A stretch of DNA of 64,000 nt from Terriglobia bacterium (GTDB taxonomy: Bacteria > Acidobacteriota > Terriglobia > Bryobacterales > Bryobacteraceae): positions 62,001-126,000 of the forward strand of contig JANYDS010000023.1 in assembly GCA_025363475.1 (NCBI GenBank), in the 5' to 3' direction. The position numbers were made by a program, and so were the translations under genes. The stretch's first letter is position 1, and every line of letters begins with the position of its first letter. The notes beneath the pieces were generated by a model, which was given only the letters and a program-made list of their open reading frames with translations, made no database searches and was not told the DNA's origin. Positions 41,252 to 49,447 of the stretch are shown here, piece after piece.

Positions 41252-41946
41252 AAACCACAGTGATCGCGATGCTCCTGCTCGGCACGTTGCATGCGGGCGT
41301 AATCCCCAAAAAATTGAAGAAGGCTCCACCGGAACCGTCGATGCTCGATAAATACGTGGCCAGCGCTACCGCCGAACATGTGGATCTTGCCCCTGCTTCC
41401 CCCGGTGCCATCTGGTCCCCCAACGCGCGTCTCAATGACCTCGCCCGTGACCCGCGGGCAGGTCAGGTGGACGATATCGTAACTGTAATCGTGAGCGAAA
41501 CAGTGAACGCCGTGGCGGGCGGAGCCAGCAGTTCAGCAAGAGACTCCAGCGCCAATGCCGGGGTCACCTCGCTCGCCGGTCCGAAGCTCGCCACCAGTTC
41601 CCTGGCCAGCCTGCTCAATGCCACTTCCAGTCAGAAGCTCAATGGCACCGGCACCACCAGCCGCAATGCCGTTTTGAATGCAACCCTCACCGCACGAGTG
41701 GTCGCGGTACTGCCGGGCGGGCTTTTGTTGATTGAGGGCGCGAAAAATCTGCAGGTCAATTCTGAGCAGCAGGCCATTTCGGTGCGCGGCATCATCCGTA
41801 CGGCGGATATCAGCACCAACAACACCATCACCTCGACTCAAATTGCCGATGTTGAGGTTCGCGTGAACGGCAAGGGCGTTGTGGGCGATGCCGTCCGGCG
41901 TCCCAATTTTCTCTACCGTCTGATCCTGGGCCTGCTCCCGTTCTAG
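41248..41946 (+). CDS. flgH: Flagellar L-ring protein FlgH without lipobox cysteine
   Basis: 232 aa. FlgH motifs are present: ARLNDLARDPRAGQVDDIVT, VIVSETVNAVAGG, NATLTARVVAVLPGGLLLIE, GAKNLQVNSEQQAISVRGII, TADISTNNTITSTQIADVEV. A short signal peptide (about 16 residues) ends at HAG. FlgH is normally a lipoprotein, but there is no Cys at the signal cleavage site, nor elsewhere in the protein. It forms the outer-membrane ring around the rod. It overlaps flgA by 4 nt. Confidence 0.95.
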   Translation: MKTTVIAMLLLGTLHAGVIPKKLKKAPPEPSMLDKYVASATAEHVDLAPASPGAIWSPNARLNDLARDPRAGQVDDIVTVIVSETVNAVAGGASSSARDSSANAGVTSLAGPKLATSSLASLLNATSSQKLNGTGTTSRNAVLNATLTARVVAVLPGGLLLIEGAKNLQVNSEQQAISVRGIIRTADISTNNTITSTQIADVEVRVNGKGVVGDAVRRPNFLYRLILGLLPF

Positions 41947-41948
41947 CC

Positions 41949-43043
41949 ATGCTTAAATTCCTGGTCGCCTTGATTTGTTCGGCACTCGCTGCGGACCTTC
42001 GCGCCGCGTCGCGATTGAAAGATCTGGTCTCGATTGAAGGCGTACGTGACAACCAGCTGGTCGGCTATGGCCTTGTCGTGGGACTCAACCGGACCGGGGA
42101 CAAACAGCAAACGGTCTTTAGTACCCAGAGCCTCGCCGCCCTGCTGGAGAAGATGGGCGTGGCGATTTCTGCTACCGCGATTAAAGTTTCCAATACGGCG
42201 GCAGTCATGGTGACCGCTACGTTGCCACCGTTCGCCCAGCCGGGCATGAAGATCGACGTCACGGCGGCAGCCATGGGCGATGCCACCAACCTGCAGGGCG
42301 GGCTGCTGCTCATGACTTCGCTGCGTGGCGCCAACGGTCAGGTTTATGCCGTTGCGCAGGGCCCGGTGGTAACGGGTGGTTTCGTCGCGGGCCGCGGTGG
42401 CAGCAGTCAGACGGTTAACCATCCCACAGTCGGGCGCTCCCCGGGTGGTGCTATCGTGGAACGCCTCGCGCCTTCTGTCGAGCCGGGTGCCCGCGTGCAT
42501 CTTCAGCTTCGTAATTCTGATTTCGCGACTTCATCCCGAATTGCCGAAGTGATTAACAAGCAGTTTTCTGCCCAGCCGCCCATCGCGCAGGCTGAGAATG
42601 CCGGCCTGATCGGCATTGATACGCCGCCTGCCTGGAAAGCCCGCATGACGGAATTTATTGCCGCGATTGAAGAATTGCGGGTTGAGGTGGACGCTCCGGC
42701 AAAAATCGTCGTAAACGAACGCACCGGCACCATCGTGATGGGCAAAGAGGTGCGTATTTCTCCCGTCGCTATTCTGCACGGTAATTTGTCCGTTGAGATT
42801 CAGACTACCTTCGCCGTCTCGCAGCCCGGGCCATTTTCCCAGGGAAAGACCGAAGTAGTCCCTCAGCAGACAGTCACCGCGAAAGACGAGCCGACAAAGA
42901 ATATTGTGCTCAAACAGGGCGCGACGGTGGACGAGTTGATCCGGGCTCTCACCGCTATCGGATCTTCGGCGCGCGATATTATCGCCATCCTGCAGAACTT
43001 GCGCGCAGCCGGGGCCCTTGATGCCGAACTTGAGGTGATCTGA
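41949..43043 (+). CDS. flgI: Flagellar P-ring protein FlgI
   Basis: 364 aa. Signal peptide of about 20 residues (LVALICSALAADLRA), then the strongly conserved RLKDLVSIEGVRDNQLVGYG and LVVGLNRTGDKQQTVFS. The C-terminal TVDELIRALTAIGSSARDII and AILQNLRAAGALDAELEVI are typical. It forms the peptidoglycan-layer ring with FlgA's help. It lies 2 nt after flgH; its stop overlaps the flgJ start by 1 nt. Confidence 0.97.
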   Translation: MLKFLVALICSALAADLRAASRLKDLVSIEGVRDNQLVGYGLVVGLNRTGDKQQTVFSTQSLAALLEKMGVAISATAIKVSNTAAVMVTATLPPFAQPGMKIDVTAAAMGDATNLQGGLLLMTSLRGANGQVYAVAQGPVVTGGFVAGRGGSSQTVNHPTVGRSPGGAIVERLAPSVEPGARVHLQLRNSDFATSSRIAEVINKQFSAQPPIAQAENAGLIGIDTPPAWKARMTEFIAAIEELRVEVDAPAKIVVNERTGTIVMGKEVRISPVAILHGNLSVEIQTTFAVSQPGPFSQGKTEVVPQQTVTAKDEPTKNIVLKQGATVDELIRALTAIGSSARDIIAILQNLRAAGALDAELEVI

Positions 43044-43321
43044 TGAATATCGCGACCGTTTCGTCTGTTGCAGCTGGCACCGCGGGTAACCAGGACAAAG
43101 AGACGCTGAAGCGCACGGGGGCCGCCAGTGATTTTGAAGCGCTCCTGATTGCGCAGATGTTGAAGTCGATGCGTGAGAGCGGTTCGGGCTGGCTCGGTAC
43201 CGGCGAGGATGACCAGGCAGGGGAAGCTGCCATGGGTATAGCCGAGGAGAGCCTGGCGAAGGTGCTCGCCAAATCGGGCGGCCTGGGTCTTGCGAATGCG
43301 ATCCAGAAGAATATCGTATAG
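43043..43321 (+). CDS. flgJ: FlgJ-type rod-binding protein (no muramidase domain)
   Basis: 92 aa. It matches the N-terminal rod-binding half of FlgJ: AASDFEALLIAQMLKSMRES, then AGEAAMGIAEESLAKVLAKS, GGLGLANAI. The peptidoglycan-cutting domain of enteric FlgJ is missing, as in many bacteria that use a separate enzyme. It acts as rod-cap scaffold. It is the last gene of the operon; the convergent fliS ends 19 bp away and no terminator separates them. Confidence 0.9.
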   Translation: MNIATVSSVAAGTAGNQDKETLKRTGAASDFEALLIAQMLKSMRESGSGWLGTGEDDQAGEAAMGIAEESLAKVLAKSGGLGLANAIQKNIV

Positions 43322-43340
43322 ATCGCGTCCGCATTAAGCG

Positions 43341-43712
43341 CTAACTAACCGCCATCTGAGTTTCGCGCACAACTGCGCCCCAGGCTTCGCTGAGCAGACC
43401 CAGCAGTGCCTGCACCTCAGCAAGTGGAGCGTCCAGTTGTTGGAATTGGGCCACCACCAGGCGCTCCTGCATGTAGTCGTAAAGACTTCCCATCCGCGCC
43501 GCCAGTTCAGGAGCCGCTTCCGGCCTTAATGAACCCTGTAGCTCAGCCAGTGCCGCATAGGCGCGGCTCACCTCTAGGGTCCGCTCGGGAATACGGCCCT
43601 CACGCAGGTGCCGCCTCGCGTCCCGGACACAGTCTATGGCTCTCTGGTAAACCATGCGGATGAGTTCCGCCGGCTCGGCATCAAGGATCGTGCGTTCATA
43701 GTAAGCGTTCAT
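43341..43712 (-). CDS. fliS: Flagellin chaperone FliS
   Basis: 123 aa. Opening NAYYERTILDAEPAELIRMV, YQRAIDCVRDARRHL and the later MGSLYDYMQERLVVAQFQ are the FliS motifs. FliS binds the flagellin C-terminus and stops it polymerising in the cytoplasm. It is unusual that it lies 28 kb from the flagellin/fliD genes. A perfect GCCGATAA box stands 34 nt upstream. Confidence 0.93.
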   Translation of the reverse strand: MNAYYERTILDAEPAELIRMVYQRAIDCVRDARRHLREGRIPERTLEVSRAYAALAELQGSLRPEAAPELAARMGSLYDYMQERLVVAQFQQLDAPLAEVQALLGLLSEAWGAVVRETQMAVS

Positions 43713-43745
43713 GGGTTGTTTACGGAAAATCCCTACCTGAATTCC

Positions 43746-43773
43746 TTATCGGCACAAACAATCAATCCATACA
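43746..43773 (-). promoter_or_regulatory. Sigma-28-type promoter of fliS
   Basis: Perfect GCCGATAA -10 (43746-43753, minus strand). At 16-nt spacing the -35 reads TGTA, a poor match, so recognition would rely on the -10. It is back to back with the cheY promoter. Confidence 0.5.
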
Positions 43774-43776
43774 CAC

Positions 43777-43804
43777 TAAACTCCGAACGCGTTCAAGCCG
43801 ATAT
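43777..43804 (+). promoter_or_regulatory. Sigma-28-type promoter of the second cheY
   Basis: TAAA (43777-43780), 16 nt, GCCGATAT (43797-43804). The start near 43811 gives a leader of about 11 nt holding the AGAGGGAA Shine-Dalgarno. It has the same geometry as the flagellin 2 and cheX sites. Confidence 0.65.
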
Positions 43805-43821
43805 TGCTTTCAGAGGGAAAT

Positions 43822-44205
43822 ATGACAGCCACTGCGCTTATGGACGTTCTTATCGTGGATGACTCCGCAGCAATCCGGAAGATCCTGCAACGGGTGCTCC
43901 GCCAAACGGACCTGCCGCTGGGCGAAATCCGCGAGGCGGGGGATGGAGCGGAGGCGGTTGAAATCCTCAAGGACCGAACGTTCGGCCTGATCCTGTCTGA
44001 CATCAATATGCCAAATATGGACGGACTTCAGCTCCTCGCGCGCATTAAAGAAATGCCGCACCTGAAGAATGTGCCGGTGATCATGATTACCACTGAGGGT
44101 GGGCAGGGCAAGGTGATGGAGGCTGTCCAGCTCGGTGCCACCGGGTACGTACGCAAACCATTCACCGCAGACCAGATCAAAGAGAAGTTGACCGGTATCA
44201 TGTAG
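43822..44205 (+). CDS. cheY: CheY response regulator (stand-alone)
   Basis: 127 aa from the ATG at 43822; a TTG at 43804 in the same frame lies inside the promoter. Receiver residues: D13-D14, phosphoacceptor D60 (LILSDINMPNMDG), T90/T91 (IMITTEGG), K112 (VRKPF). The EGGQ..V.EA..LGA.GYVRKPF pattern is close to CheY proteins that act on the flagellar switch. It is transcribed alone from a sigma-28-type promoter and ends at a strong bidirectional hairpin. It is a better candidate for the motor-binding CheY than the one in the cheA operon. Confidence 0.93.
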   Translation: MTATALMDVLIVDDSAAIRKILQRVLRQTDLPLGEIREAGDGAEAVEILKDRTFGLILSDINMPNMDGLQLLARIKEMPHLKNVPVIMITTEGGQGKVMEAVQLGATGYVRKPFTADQIKEKLTGIM

Positions 44206-44227
44206 TCCATCCGGACACTGTGGAAAT

Positions 44228-44261
44228 GCAAAATGGCAGCCATCGCTGGCTGCCATTTTGC
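44228..44261. terminator. Bidirectional terminator between cheY and the oxidase operon
   Basis: A perfect 14-bp stem (outer part GCAAAATGGCAG) with a 6-nt loop. The stem carries AAAA on the left and TTTT on the right, so it can work for both cheY (+) and the convergent cox operon (-). It ends the flagellar region. Confidence 0.85.
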
Positions 44262-44287
44262 TGTTTGAGAACTGAGGTGGAGGAAGC

Positions 44288-44635
44288 CTATCTGCCGGGA
44301 ACGCCCATCCAGTTACGCGTCCAGAAGTCCATCATTACGATGAATAACAAGAGAATCAGCCAATAGATTCCCGACATGATAATCATCTTCGTCAAGCGCG
44401 TACCATACTTGACGTGCATAAAGAAGAAGAGCACCATCGTGGCCTTGAATACTGCAATCGAAAGGGCAACATAGATATTGAACGGCCCCAGATCGACGGT
44501 TGCGATCCATGATGTAACCCACGTCAGGACAATCAGGGTCGCGAAGACGGCATAATAGACGCCTTTCGACGGCCCGTGGTGTGCGGCATGGCCTTCCGTT
44601 GTTTGGTCGTGAGAACTTTCCTTAAGCGCTGACAT
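44288..44635 (-). CDS. coxD: Cytochrome c oxidase subunit IV
   Basis: 115 aa with three membrane helices (YYAVFATLIVLTWVTSWIAT, YVALSIAVFKATMVLFFFMH, MIIMSGIYWLILLLFIVMMD). The conserved ATMVLFFFMHVKYGTRLT is the signature of the COX4 prokaryotic family. It is a small stabilising subunit of the aa3/caa3 oxidase. It starts 1 nt after coxC and is the last gene of the operon. Confidence 0.9.
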   Translation of the reverse strand: MSALKESSHDQTTEGHAAHHGPSKGVYYAVFATLIVLTWVTSWIATVDLGPFNIYVALSIAVFKATMVLFFFMHVKYGTRLTKMIIMSGIYWLILLLFIVMMDFWTRNWMGVPGR

Positions 44636-44636
44636 A

Positions 44637-45296
44637 TTACTTGTGTACCCTGTCGATGAGATAGAGAAGCGGGAACAGGAAAATCCAGACTATGTCGATG
44701 AAATGCCAGTAAAGACCGAACATCTCAACCGGCGTGTGCCACGCTGGCGTAAACTTCCCCTTCTTAGCCTGAATAATCAGGAAGATCAGGTAGCCGGCGC
44801 CGATAATCATGTGCGATGCATGTAATCCGGTCATCGCAAAGTACAACGAGAAGAACAATGAAGCGTGGCCGGAATCTTTGCAGCCTTCGCATTCAAAATG
44901 CTGCCCGGGGATTTCATGGTGCACCCACTTGTCGTGATATTCGTAGGTCTTCACACCAAGGAACGCGCTGCCGAGAAGCAGGGTTGCAACCAGAAACATG
45001 ATCAGCAGGGCTTTCTTGCCGACTGCGGCTGCGTTCACTGCCAGCGCCATCGTTAAACTGCTGCAAATCAGAACGGTGGTGTTGAAGGCACCGATCAGCA
45101 GATCGGTTTTGTTGCTCGCTGAGGCAAACGCATCGGGATATGCCTGGCGATAAACGAAATAAGCCATGAACAAGCCACCGAAGAACATGAGTTCGGTGAC
45201 CAGAAAGATCCACATGCCGATGGTTGAGGCATCCTTCTGCTGTTCGGCGTTCTCAAAATGATGGCGGACATTCGCCGCCGCTGCCGGGCTAGACAA
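44637..45296 (-). CDS. coxC: Cytochrome c oxidase subunit III
   Basis: 219 aa. Five membrane helices, starting with [20 protein letters not shown], and typical motifs ([40 protein letters not shown]). It is a non-catalytic subunit that stabilises subunit I during turnover. It overlaps coxA by 8 nt. The short five-helix form is common in bacterial caa3 oxidases. Confidence 0.95.
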   Translation of the reverse strand: MSSPAAAANVRHHFENAEQQKDASTIGMWIFLVTELMFFGGLFMAYFVYRQAYPDAFASASNKTDLLIGAFNTTVLICSSLTMALAVNAAAVGKKALLIMFLVATLLLGSAFLGVKTYEYHDKWVHHEIPGQHFECEGCKDSGHASLFFSLYFAMTGLHASHMIIGAGYLIFLIIQAKKGKFTPAWHTPVEMFGLYWHFIDIVWIFLFPLLYLIDRVHK

Positions 45297-46914
45297 CGTG
45301 TAAAACCTCCTCAGCGGAATATGTATAAACTTCCTGCGTAATCACAGGTGTCACTTCAAAGTTCTCTGCGATCGGAGGTGAATCTGTCATCCATTCCAGC
45401 GTGGTCGCGCCCCAGGGGTTCGGCGGAGCGATAGCACCAAACTTCAGGCTGTACAGCAGATAGATAATCGCAATCAGATAACCGAGGCCCAGAATGGAAG
45501 CGCCAGCGGACGACAGCACGTTCAGCACCTGCCATTCGGCGGGATACGCATGATACCGGCGCGGCATCCCCATATATCCGAGGATGAATTGCGGAAAGAA
45601 GGTCAGATTAAACCCGGTAAAGATGATAATCGCCGCAACCTTGGACCAGACTTGCGAGTACATACGACCGAACATCTTCGGCCACCAGTAATGGATGCCG
45701 CCCATGAAGCCCATGATCGCCCCGCCAACCATCACATAGTGAAAGTGCGCGATGACAAAGTAGGTATCTGTCAGGTGAACGTTCATGCCAAGTGAGGCCA
45801 GGAACAGACCCGTAAGGCCGCCCACGGTAAATAGCCCGATGAACCCGATGGCATACAGCATCGGAGTTTCCAGCCGGACTGAACCCTTATACATGGTCGC
45901 CGTCCAGTTAAACACTTTGATTGCGGATGGAATGGCCACGATGTAGCTCAGAACGGAGAACACCAGACCAGCGTAAATCGACTGGCTGCTGACGAAAAGG
46001 TGATGGCCCCAAACCAGGAAGCCGAAGACCGCGATCGCTACGCTCGAAAACGCGATAAACGTATAGCCAAAAGGCTTCTTTGAGCAGAACGTCGTAATGA
46101 TTTCGGTAACCACGCCCATCGACGGCAGAATCATGATATATACGGCCGGATGTGAGTAGAACCAGAACAGATGCTGATAGAGCACCGGATCTCCGCCATA
46201 TGCGGGATCAAAGAATCCAATATGCAGGCCGCGTTCCAGCACCAGCAGGAAGAGAGTGACCGCGATCACCGGCGTACCCAGAATCTGGATCATGCTTGTG
46301 GCATAGTGCGCCCAGACAAATAGAGGCATGCGGAACCAAGTCATACCTGGAGCACGCATTCTATGGACCGTGACGATAAAATTTAGCCCCGTCAGAATCG
46401 CCGAGAAACCGTTGATAAAGATGCCCAGACCAGCGGCGATCACGTAGCCATTTGAATAAGAGGTGCTGAAAGGCGTGTAGAACGTCCAGCCGGTATCGAC
46501 ACCGCCCGAAAGCAGCACATAGAGGGTAAAGACCCCGCCGACCATGTAGATGTACCAGCTTAGAAGGTTGATCTTGGGGAACGCCAGATCCTTCGCACCG
46601 ATCATCATCGGAAGAAAGAAATTACCAAGCACCGCAGGAATAGACGGGATCAGGAAGAAGAACACCATGATCACGCCATGCATCGTGAAGAACTTGTTGT
46701 AGACGTTTGATTCGACCAGATCGCCTGCGGGAGTCGCAAGTTCCAGCCGGATCAAAGCCGCATACATTCCGCCCAGGGCGAAAAAGAACGTTACCGAAAT
46801 CAGATATAAAATCGCAATGCGTTTGTGATCTGAAGTCAGAAGCCAGCTCTTGAGCCCTTCCTCAGCGTTCAGGTAGTTCTTTTTAGTTTCAACGGGATGA
46901 GTCGCCGTAATCAT
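45289..46914 (-). CDS. coxA: Cytochrome c oxidase subunit I (A2-type caa3 oxidase)
   Basis: 541 aa, twelve-helix haem-copper oxidase core. Haem a ligand H79 ([12 protein letters not shown]), CuB ligand H255 and cross-linked Y259 in [14 protein letters not shown] (251-264), CuB H304-H305 ([10 protein letters not shown]), and the haem a3/a pair in [13 protein letters not shown]. In the D channel the usual HPE Glu is Ala257 and the preceding pair is Tyr-Ser: the YS motif of the A2 subclass, where these residues replace the Glu. It reduces O2 to water and pumps protons. It is encoded with coxB and ACIII. Confidence 0.97.
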   Translation of the reverse strand: MITATHPVETKKNYLNAEEGLKSWLLTSDHKRIAILYLISVTFFFALGGMYAALIRLELATPAGDLVESNVYNKFFTMHGVIMVFFFLIPSIPAVLGNFFLPMMIGAKDLAFPKINLLSWYIYMVGGVFTLYVLLSGGVDTGWTFYTPFSTSYSNGYVIAAGLGIFINGFSAILTGLNFIVTVHRMRAPGMTWFRMPLFVWAHYATSMIQILGTPVIAVTLFLLVLERGLHIGFFDPAYGGDPVLYQHLFWFYSHPAVYIMILPSMGVVTEIITTFCSKKPFGYTFIAFSSVAIAVFGFLVWGHHLFVSSQSIYAGLVFSVLSYIVAIPSAIKVFNWTATMYKGSVRLETPMLYAIGFIGLFTVGGLTGLFLASLGMNVHLTDTYFVIAHFHYVMVGGAIMGFMGGIHYWWPKMFGRMYSQVWSKVAAIIIFTGFNLTFFPQFILGYMGMPRRYHAYPAEWQVLNVLSSAGASILGLGYLIAIIYLLYSLKFGAIAPPNPWGATTLEWMTDSPPIAENFEVTPVITQEVYTYSAEEVLHVV

Positions 46915-46932
46915 ACAAATTTTCCTTGCAAC

Positions 46933-48024
46933 CTATTGATTCCCTGGGCGGTTAACGTTGACCGCCGGGGCGGCAGACGTTTTGGCGGCCCCAGCCTTGG
47001 CCGGAGTACCGGTTTTTGCATCAGTTGCGGACGTCTCAGTCGCGAGCGGCGGAGCGGACATTTGCGCACCGTTCTTCGTCCCCATCGACTTGACATATTC
47101 CACAAGTTTCAGCAGCCCGTCTTCCGTGACCAGACCTTTAAAAGTCGGCATGATGTCGTCATAACCAGCGACGATCTTCGATTGCGGATAGAGGACAGAT
47201 TCCCGGATGTAAGTCTCGTCCATCCGCGTTTTTGTACCGTCTTTGAGGTCCACCGTTGTGCCGAAAAGACCATTCAGGTTCGGGCAGCGGCCCAGATTTT
47301 TGTTAAAAGCGCTGGCATGGCAGTTACCACAGCCCAGCTGGTTGAACAGTGCCTGACCCTGCTCAGCCATTGAACCTTCACCACTGCCGGCCGCGAGCCA
47401 CTTGTTGTAATCCGGCTCGGTCATCACATACACGGTTCCGATCATGCCGGAATGCTTGGTGCCGCAATACTCCGCACAGAAAATGTGATATTCGCCCACC
47501 TTGGTCGGGCGGAACCATTCAGTCGTATATTTACCGGGCAGCACATCCGCTTTGGTGCGGAATGCCGGCACATAGAAATCGTGGATGACATCTTCCGAAG
47601 TCATTGTGAGCTTGATGTCGCGGTTAATCGGGATGTGCAGTTCGTTAATCTCCCGCGCACCTTCATTGTGCTGAATCTTCCACATCCACTGCTTGCCCGT
47701 CACGAAGACTTCCATGGCATCAGCTGGCGGCTTCGATTCGGTAAAGAAAATACTTGCGCCCCAGGCGAACATGACTAGCGACAAACCTAACGGAATCACA
47801 GACCACACGATTTCAAGGATCATGCCTCCGATGCTGTGTTCATCCACAGGCAGCGGCACGTGATCGTCCTTGCGGCGATACTTAACTGCAAAATAAATGA
47901 TCAGAACGGCGATCAGCAGCGAGAAGAATGCGCTGACCAGCACCATGTATGCGTAGAGTCCGTCTACACTGCCGGCAATACTCGACGCCGCGTCCGGAAA
48001 GAGTTCAAAAGGCTTGGCTTGCAT
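46933..48024 (-). CDS. coxB: Cytochrome c oxidase subunit II with fused cytochrome c (caa3)
   Basis: 363 aa. Two membrane helices (about 25-48 and 68-90), then the CuA cupredoxin domain with ligands H149, C183, E185, C187, H191 and M194 (HIFCAEYCGTKHSGM). A C-terminal cytochrome c domain has CGNCH (232-236) and a later Met region (DDIMPTFKGL). The tail of about 40 residues is Ala/Thr/Pro-rich. The fusion makes this a caa3 oxidase that can take electrons directly from ACIII or its cytochromes. Confidence 0.96.
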   Translation of the reverse strand: MQAKPFELFPDAASSIAGSVDGLYAYMVLVSAFFSLLIAVLIIYFAVKYRRKDDHVPLPVDEHSIGGMILEIVWSVIPLGLSLVMFAWGASIFFTESKPPADAMEVFVTGKQWMWKIQHNEGAREINELHIPINRDIKLTMTSEDVIHDFYVPAFRTKADVLPGKYTTEWFRPTKVGEYHIFCAEYCGTKHSGMIGTVYVMTEPDYNKWLAAGSGEGSMAEQGQALFNQLGCGNCHASAFNKNLGRCPNLNGLFGTTVDLKDGTKTRMDETYIRESVLYPQSKIVAGYDDIMPTFKGLVTEDGLLKLVEYVKSMGTKNGAQMSAPPLATETSATDAKTGTPAKAGAAKTSAAPAVNVNRPGNQ

Positions 48025-48029
48025 AGCGG

Positions 48030-48941
48030 TTAACTGGCCCTGTTCCCTTTCTGCATGTGTTCTCTTCGCAGCATAATCACTACAAATCCCCCCAGTGTCA
48101 ACAACGTTGCCGCACCTGCCACGCGTAAAATGCCCAGCGCTACCGGTGTGTATTTGGCCGACGTCGGATCGAAGTGATAGCAGAAGAGGAGTATCTGGTC
48201 CGAAACATTGCCAATCTTGTTGTGCGATGCCTCAACCAGCCCCAGCCGCATATCCTTCGGTGAATATTCAATTCCGTAAAAATACTTTGAAAGTTTGCCC
48301 TGCGGCGTGATCACGTAGATCGCGCTGGCATGAGCAAACTGCGCTGTGTGCGCGTCCCACTTGTAGCGAAAGCCTACCTGATCGGTAACAGCTTTGATTG
48401 ATTCCGGGGTGCCCGTAAGAAAATGCCAGCCATTGGCCGTTTCCGGGTGCCCGTAATCTTTCATGTAGACAGCTTTTTTGGCCATCGCGTTTTTCGCCGT
48501 TTCGCGAGCGTCAAAACTGAGAGCAACCACGTCGTAGTCAACGCCCGGCGTGAGCCCAATCACTTTTGCCGACCGGACCATCCCGTTCAGAATTTGCGTA
48601 CACAACATCGGGCATTCGTAATAAACCAGCGCCAGTACCACCGGTCGCTTGCCGAAATAGTCGCCGAGCTTAACTGCCGCGCCGTGTTCGTCCACGAATG
48701 GCATATCGAGCGGAAGCTGCGAATTGAGCCTCTGCTCAATTGTGATTTCTTTGAGAGAAACCGGACGGTCACCGCCTTTCATGTTGAGTAAATCCTGCAC
48801 AGGCAAATTGGACGGCCTGCTGAAACGCGGCCCTTCCACGTTCCCGGCTGCCGGGACGGAAGAGGGTATCCCTGCCGGCCCCTGCGCGAACAATGCAGTG
48901 GCGGCAAATAAAGCTGCGCTAATGGATTTACACGGAAACAT
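48030..48941 (-). CDS. SCO1/SenC copper-delivery protein
   Basis: 303 aa. Signal peptide (LFAATALFAQG), a thioredoxin-like domain with the copper-binding YYECPMLCTQI (CxxxC), and the conserved His further on. A C-terminal membrane helix (LGILRVAGAATLLTLGGFVV) anchors it. SCO proteins load copper into the CuA site of CoxB, encoded just downstream (5 nt). The location in the oxidase operon agrees. Confidence 0.93.
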   Translation of the reverse strand: MFPCKSISAALFAATALFAQGPAGIPSSVPAAGNVEGPRFSRPSNLPVQDLLNMKGGDRPVSLKEITIEQRLNSQLPLDMPFVDEHGAAVKLGDYFGKRPVVLALVYYECPMLCTQILNGMVRSAKVIGLTPGVDYDVVALSFDARETAKNAMAKKAVYMKDYGHPETANGWHFLTGTPESIKAVTDQVGFRYKWDAHTAQFAHASAIYVITPQGKLSKYFYGIEYSPKDMRLGLVEASHNKIGNVSDQILLFCYHFDPTSAKYTPVALGILRVAGAATLLTLGGFVVIMLRREHMQKGNRAS

Positions 48942-48943
48942 GA

Positions 48944-49447
48944 CTATTGAGAAATCTTCTCCAGAGTCCGCCCGCTGCTGGAATCAGCCGGGATCATACG
49001 ATAGCCTTCGTTGTCGGAACCAGCCGGACTCGGCTTGGACGGAAGACCTTTTTTCGCCACAAGATCGATAGCTTCGTCGATGGGAATGCGAACTGTACCC
49101 TTCGCGGGGTCAAGCCAGCCATAGCTGGTAAGAATTGTTGTTTCATCCGCCCGCAGATCTTTGATTTCCTGCTTCGGATTACCCTGCAAACGTGGCTCTG
49201 GCGGCAGCGCGGGACGTTCCTTGCGCATCAATTCCGTCGCCGTTCCCACGTTCTTCTTTTCTTCCTGCGCGAACATGAAATTGAATAGTCCCCACACTGC
49301 GAAGACCACCACCAGACAGCTCAGTAACAGCCCGATTCCAAATGCCGAGACCTGAAAGATGTTGATATCTTTCCGCTCCCACGCCACTTGGGAATCGTGT
49401 TCGCCGTGCTTCTTTTCGTGATCGTGCGGGTTAGTGATCTCTGCCAT
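48944..49447 (-). CDS. Single-span membrane protein of unknown function in the ACIII-oxidase operon
   Basis: 167 aa. A hydrophilic, His-rich N-terminus (DHEKKHGEHDSQVAWERKDI), one membrane helix (FGIGLLLSCLVVVFAVWGLF, about 34-53), and a periplasmic domain of about 105 residues with LPPEPRLQGNPKQEIKDLRA and LTSYGWLDPAKGTVRIPIDE AIDLV in sequence. The 'YGW.D...G.V.IPI..A..L' pattern occurs in small proteins near oxidase or ACIII genes in several phyla. It overlaps actF by 17 nt and lies 2 nt before sco. It may be an accessory subunit or assembly factor joining ACIII and the oxidase. It has no haem or copper motif. Confidence 0.8.
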   Translation of the reverse strand: MAEITNPHDHEKKHGEHDSQVAWERKDINIFQVSAFGIGLLLSCLVVVFAVWGLFNFMFAQEEKKNVGTATELMRKERPALPPEPRLQGNPKQEIKDLRADETTILTSYGWLDPAKGTVRIPIDEAIDLVAKKGLPSKPSPAGSDNEGYRMIPADSSSGRTLEKISQ

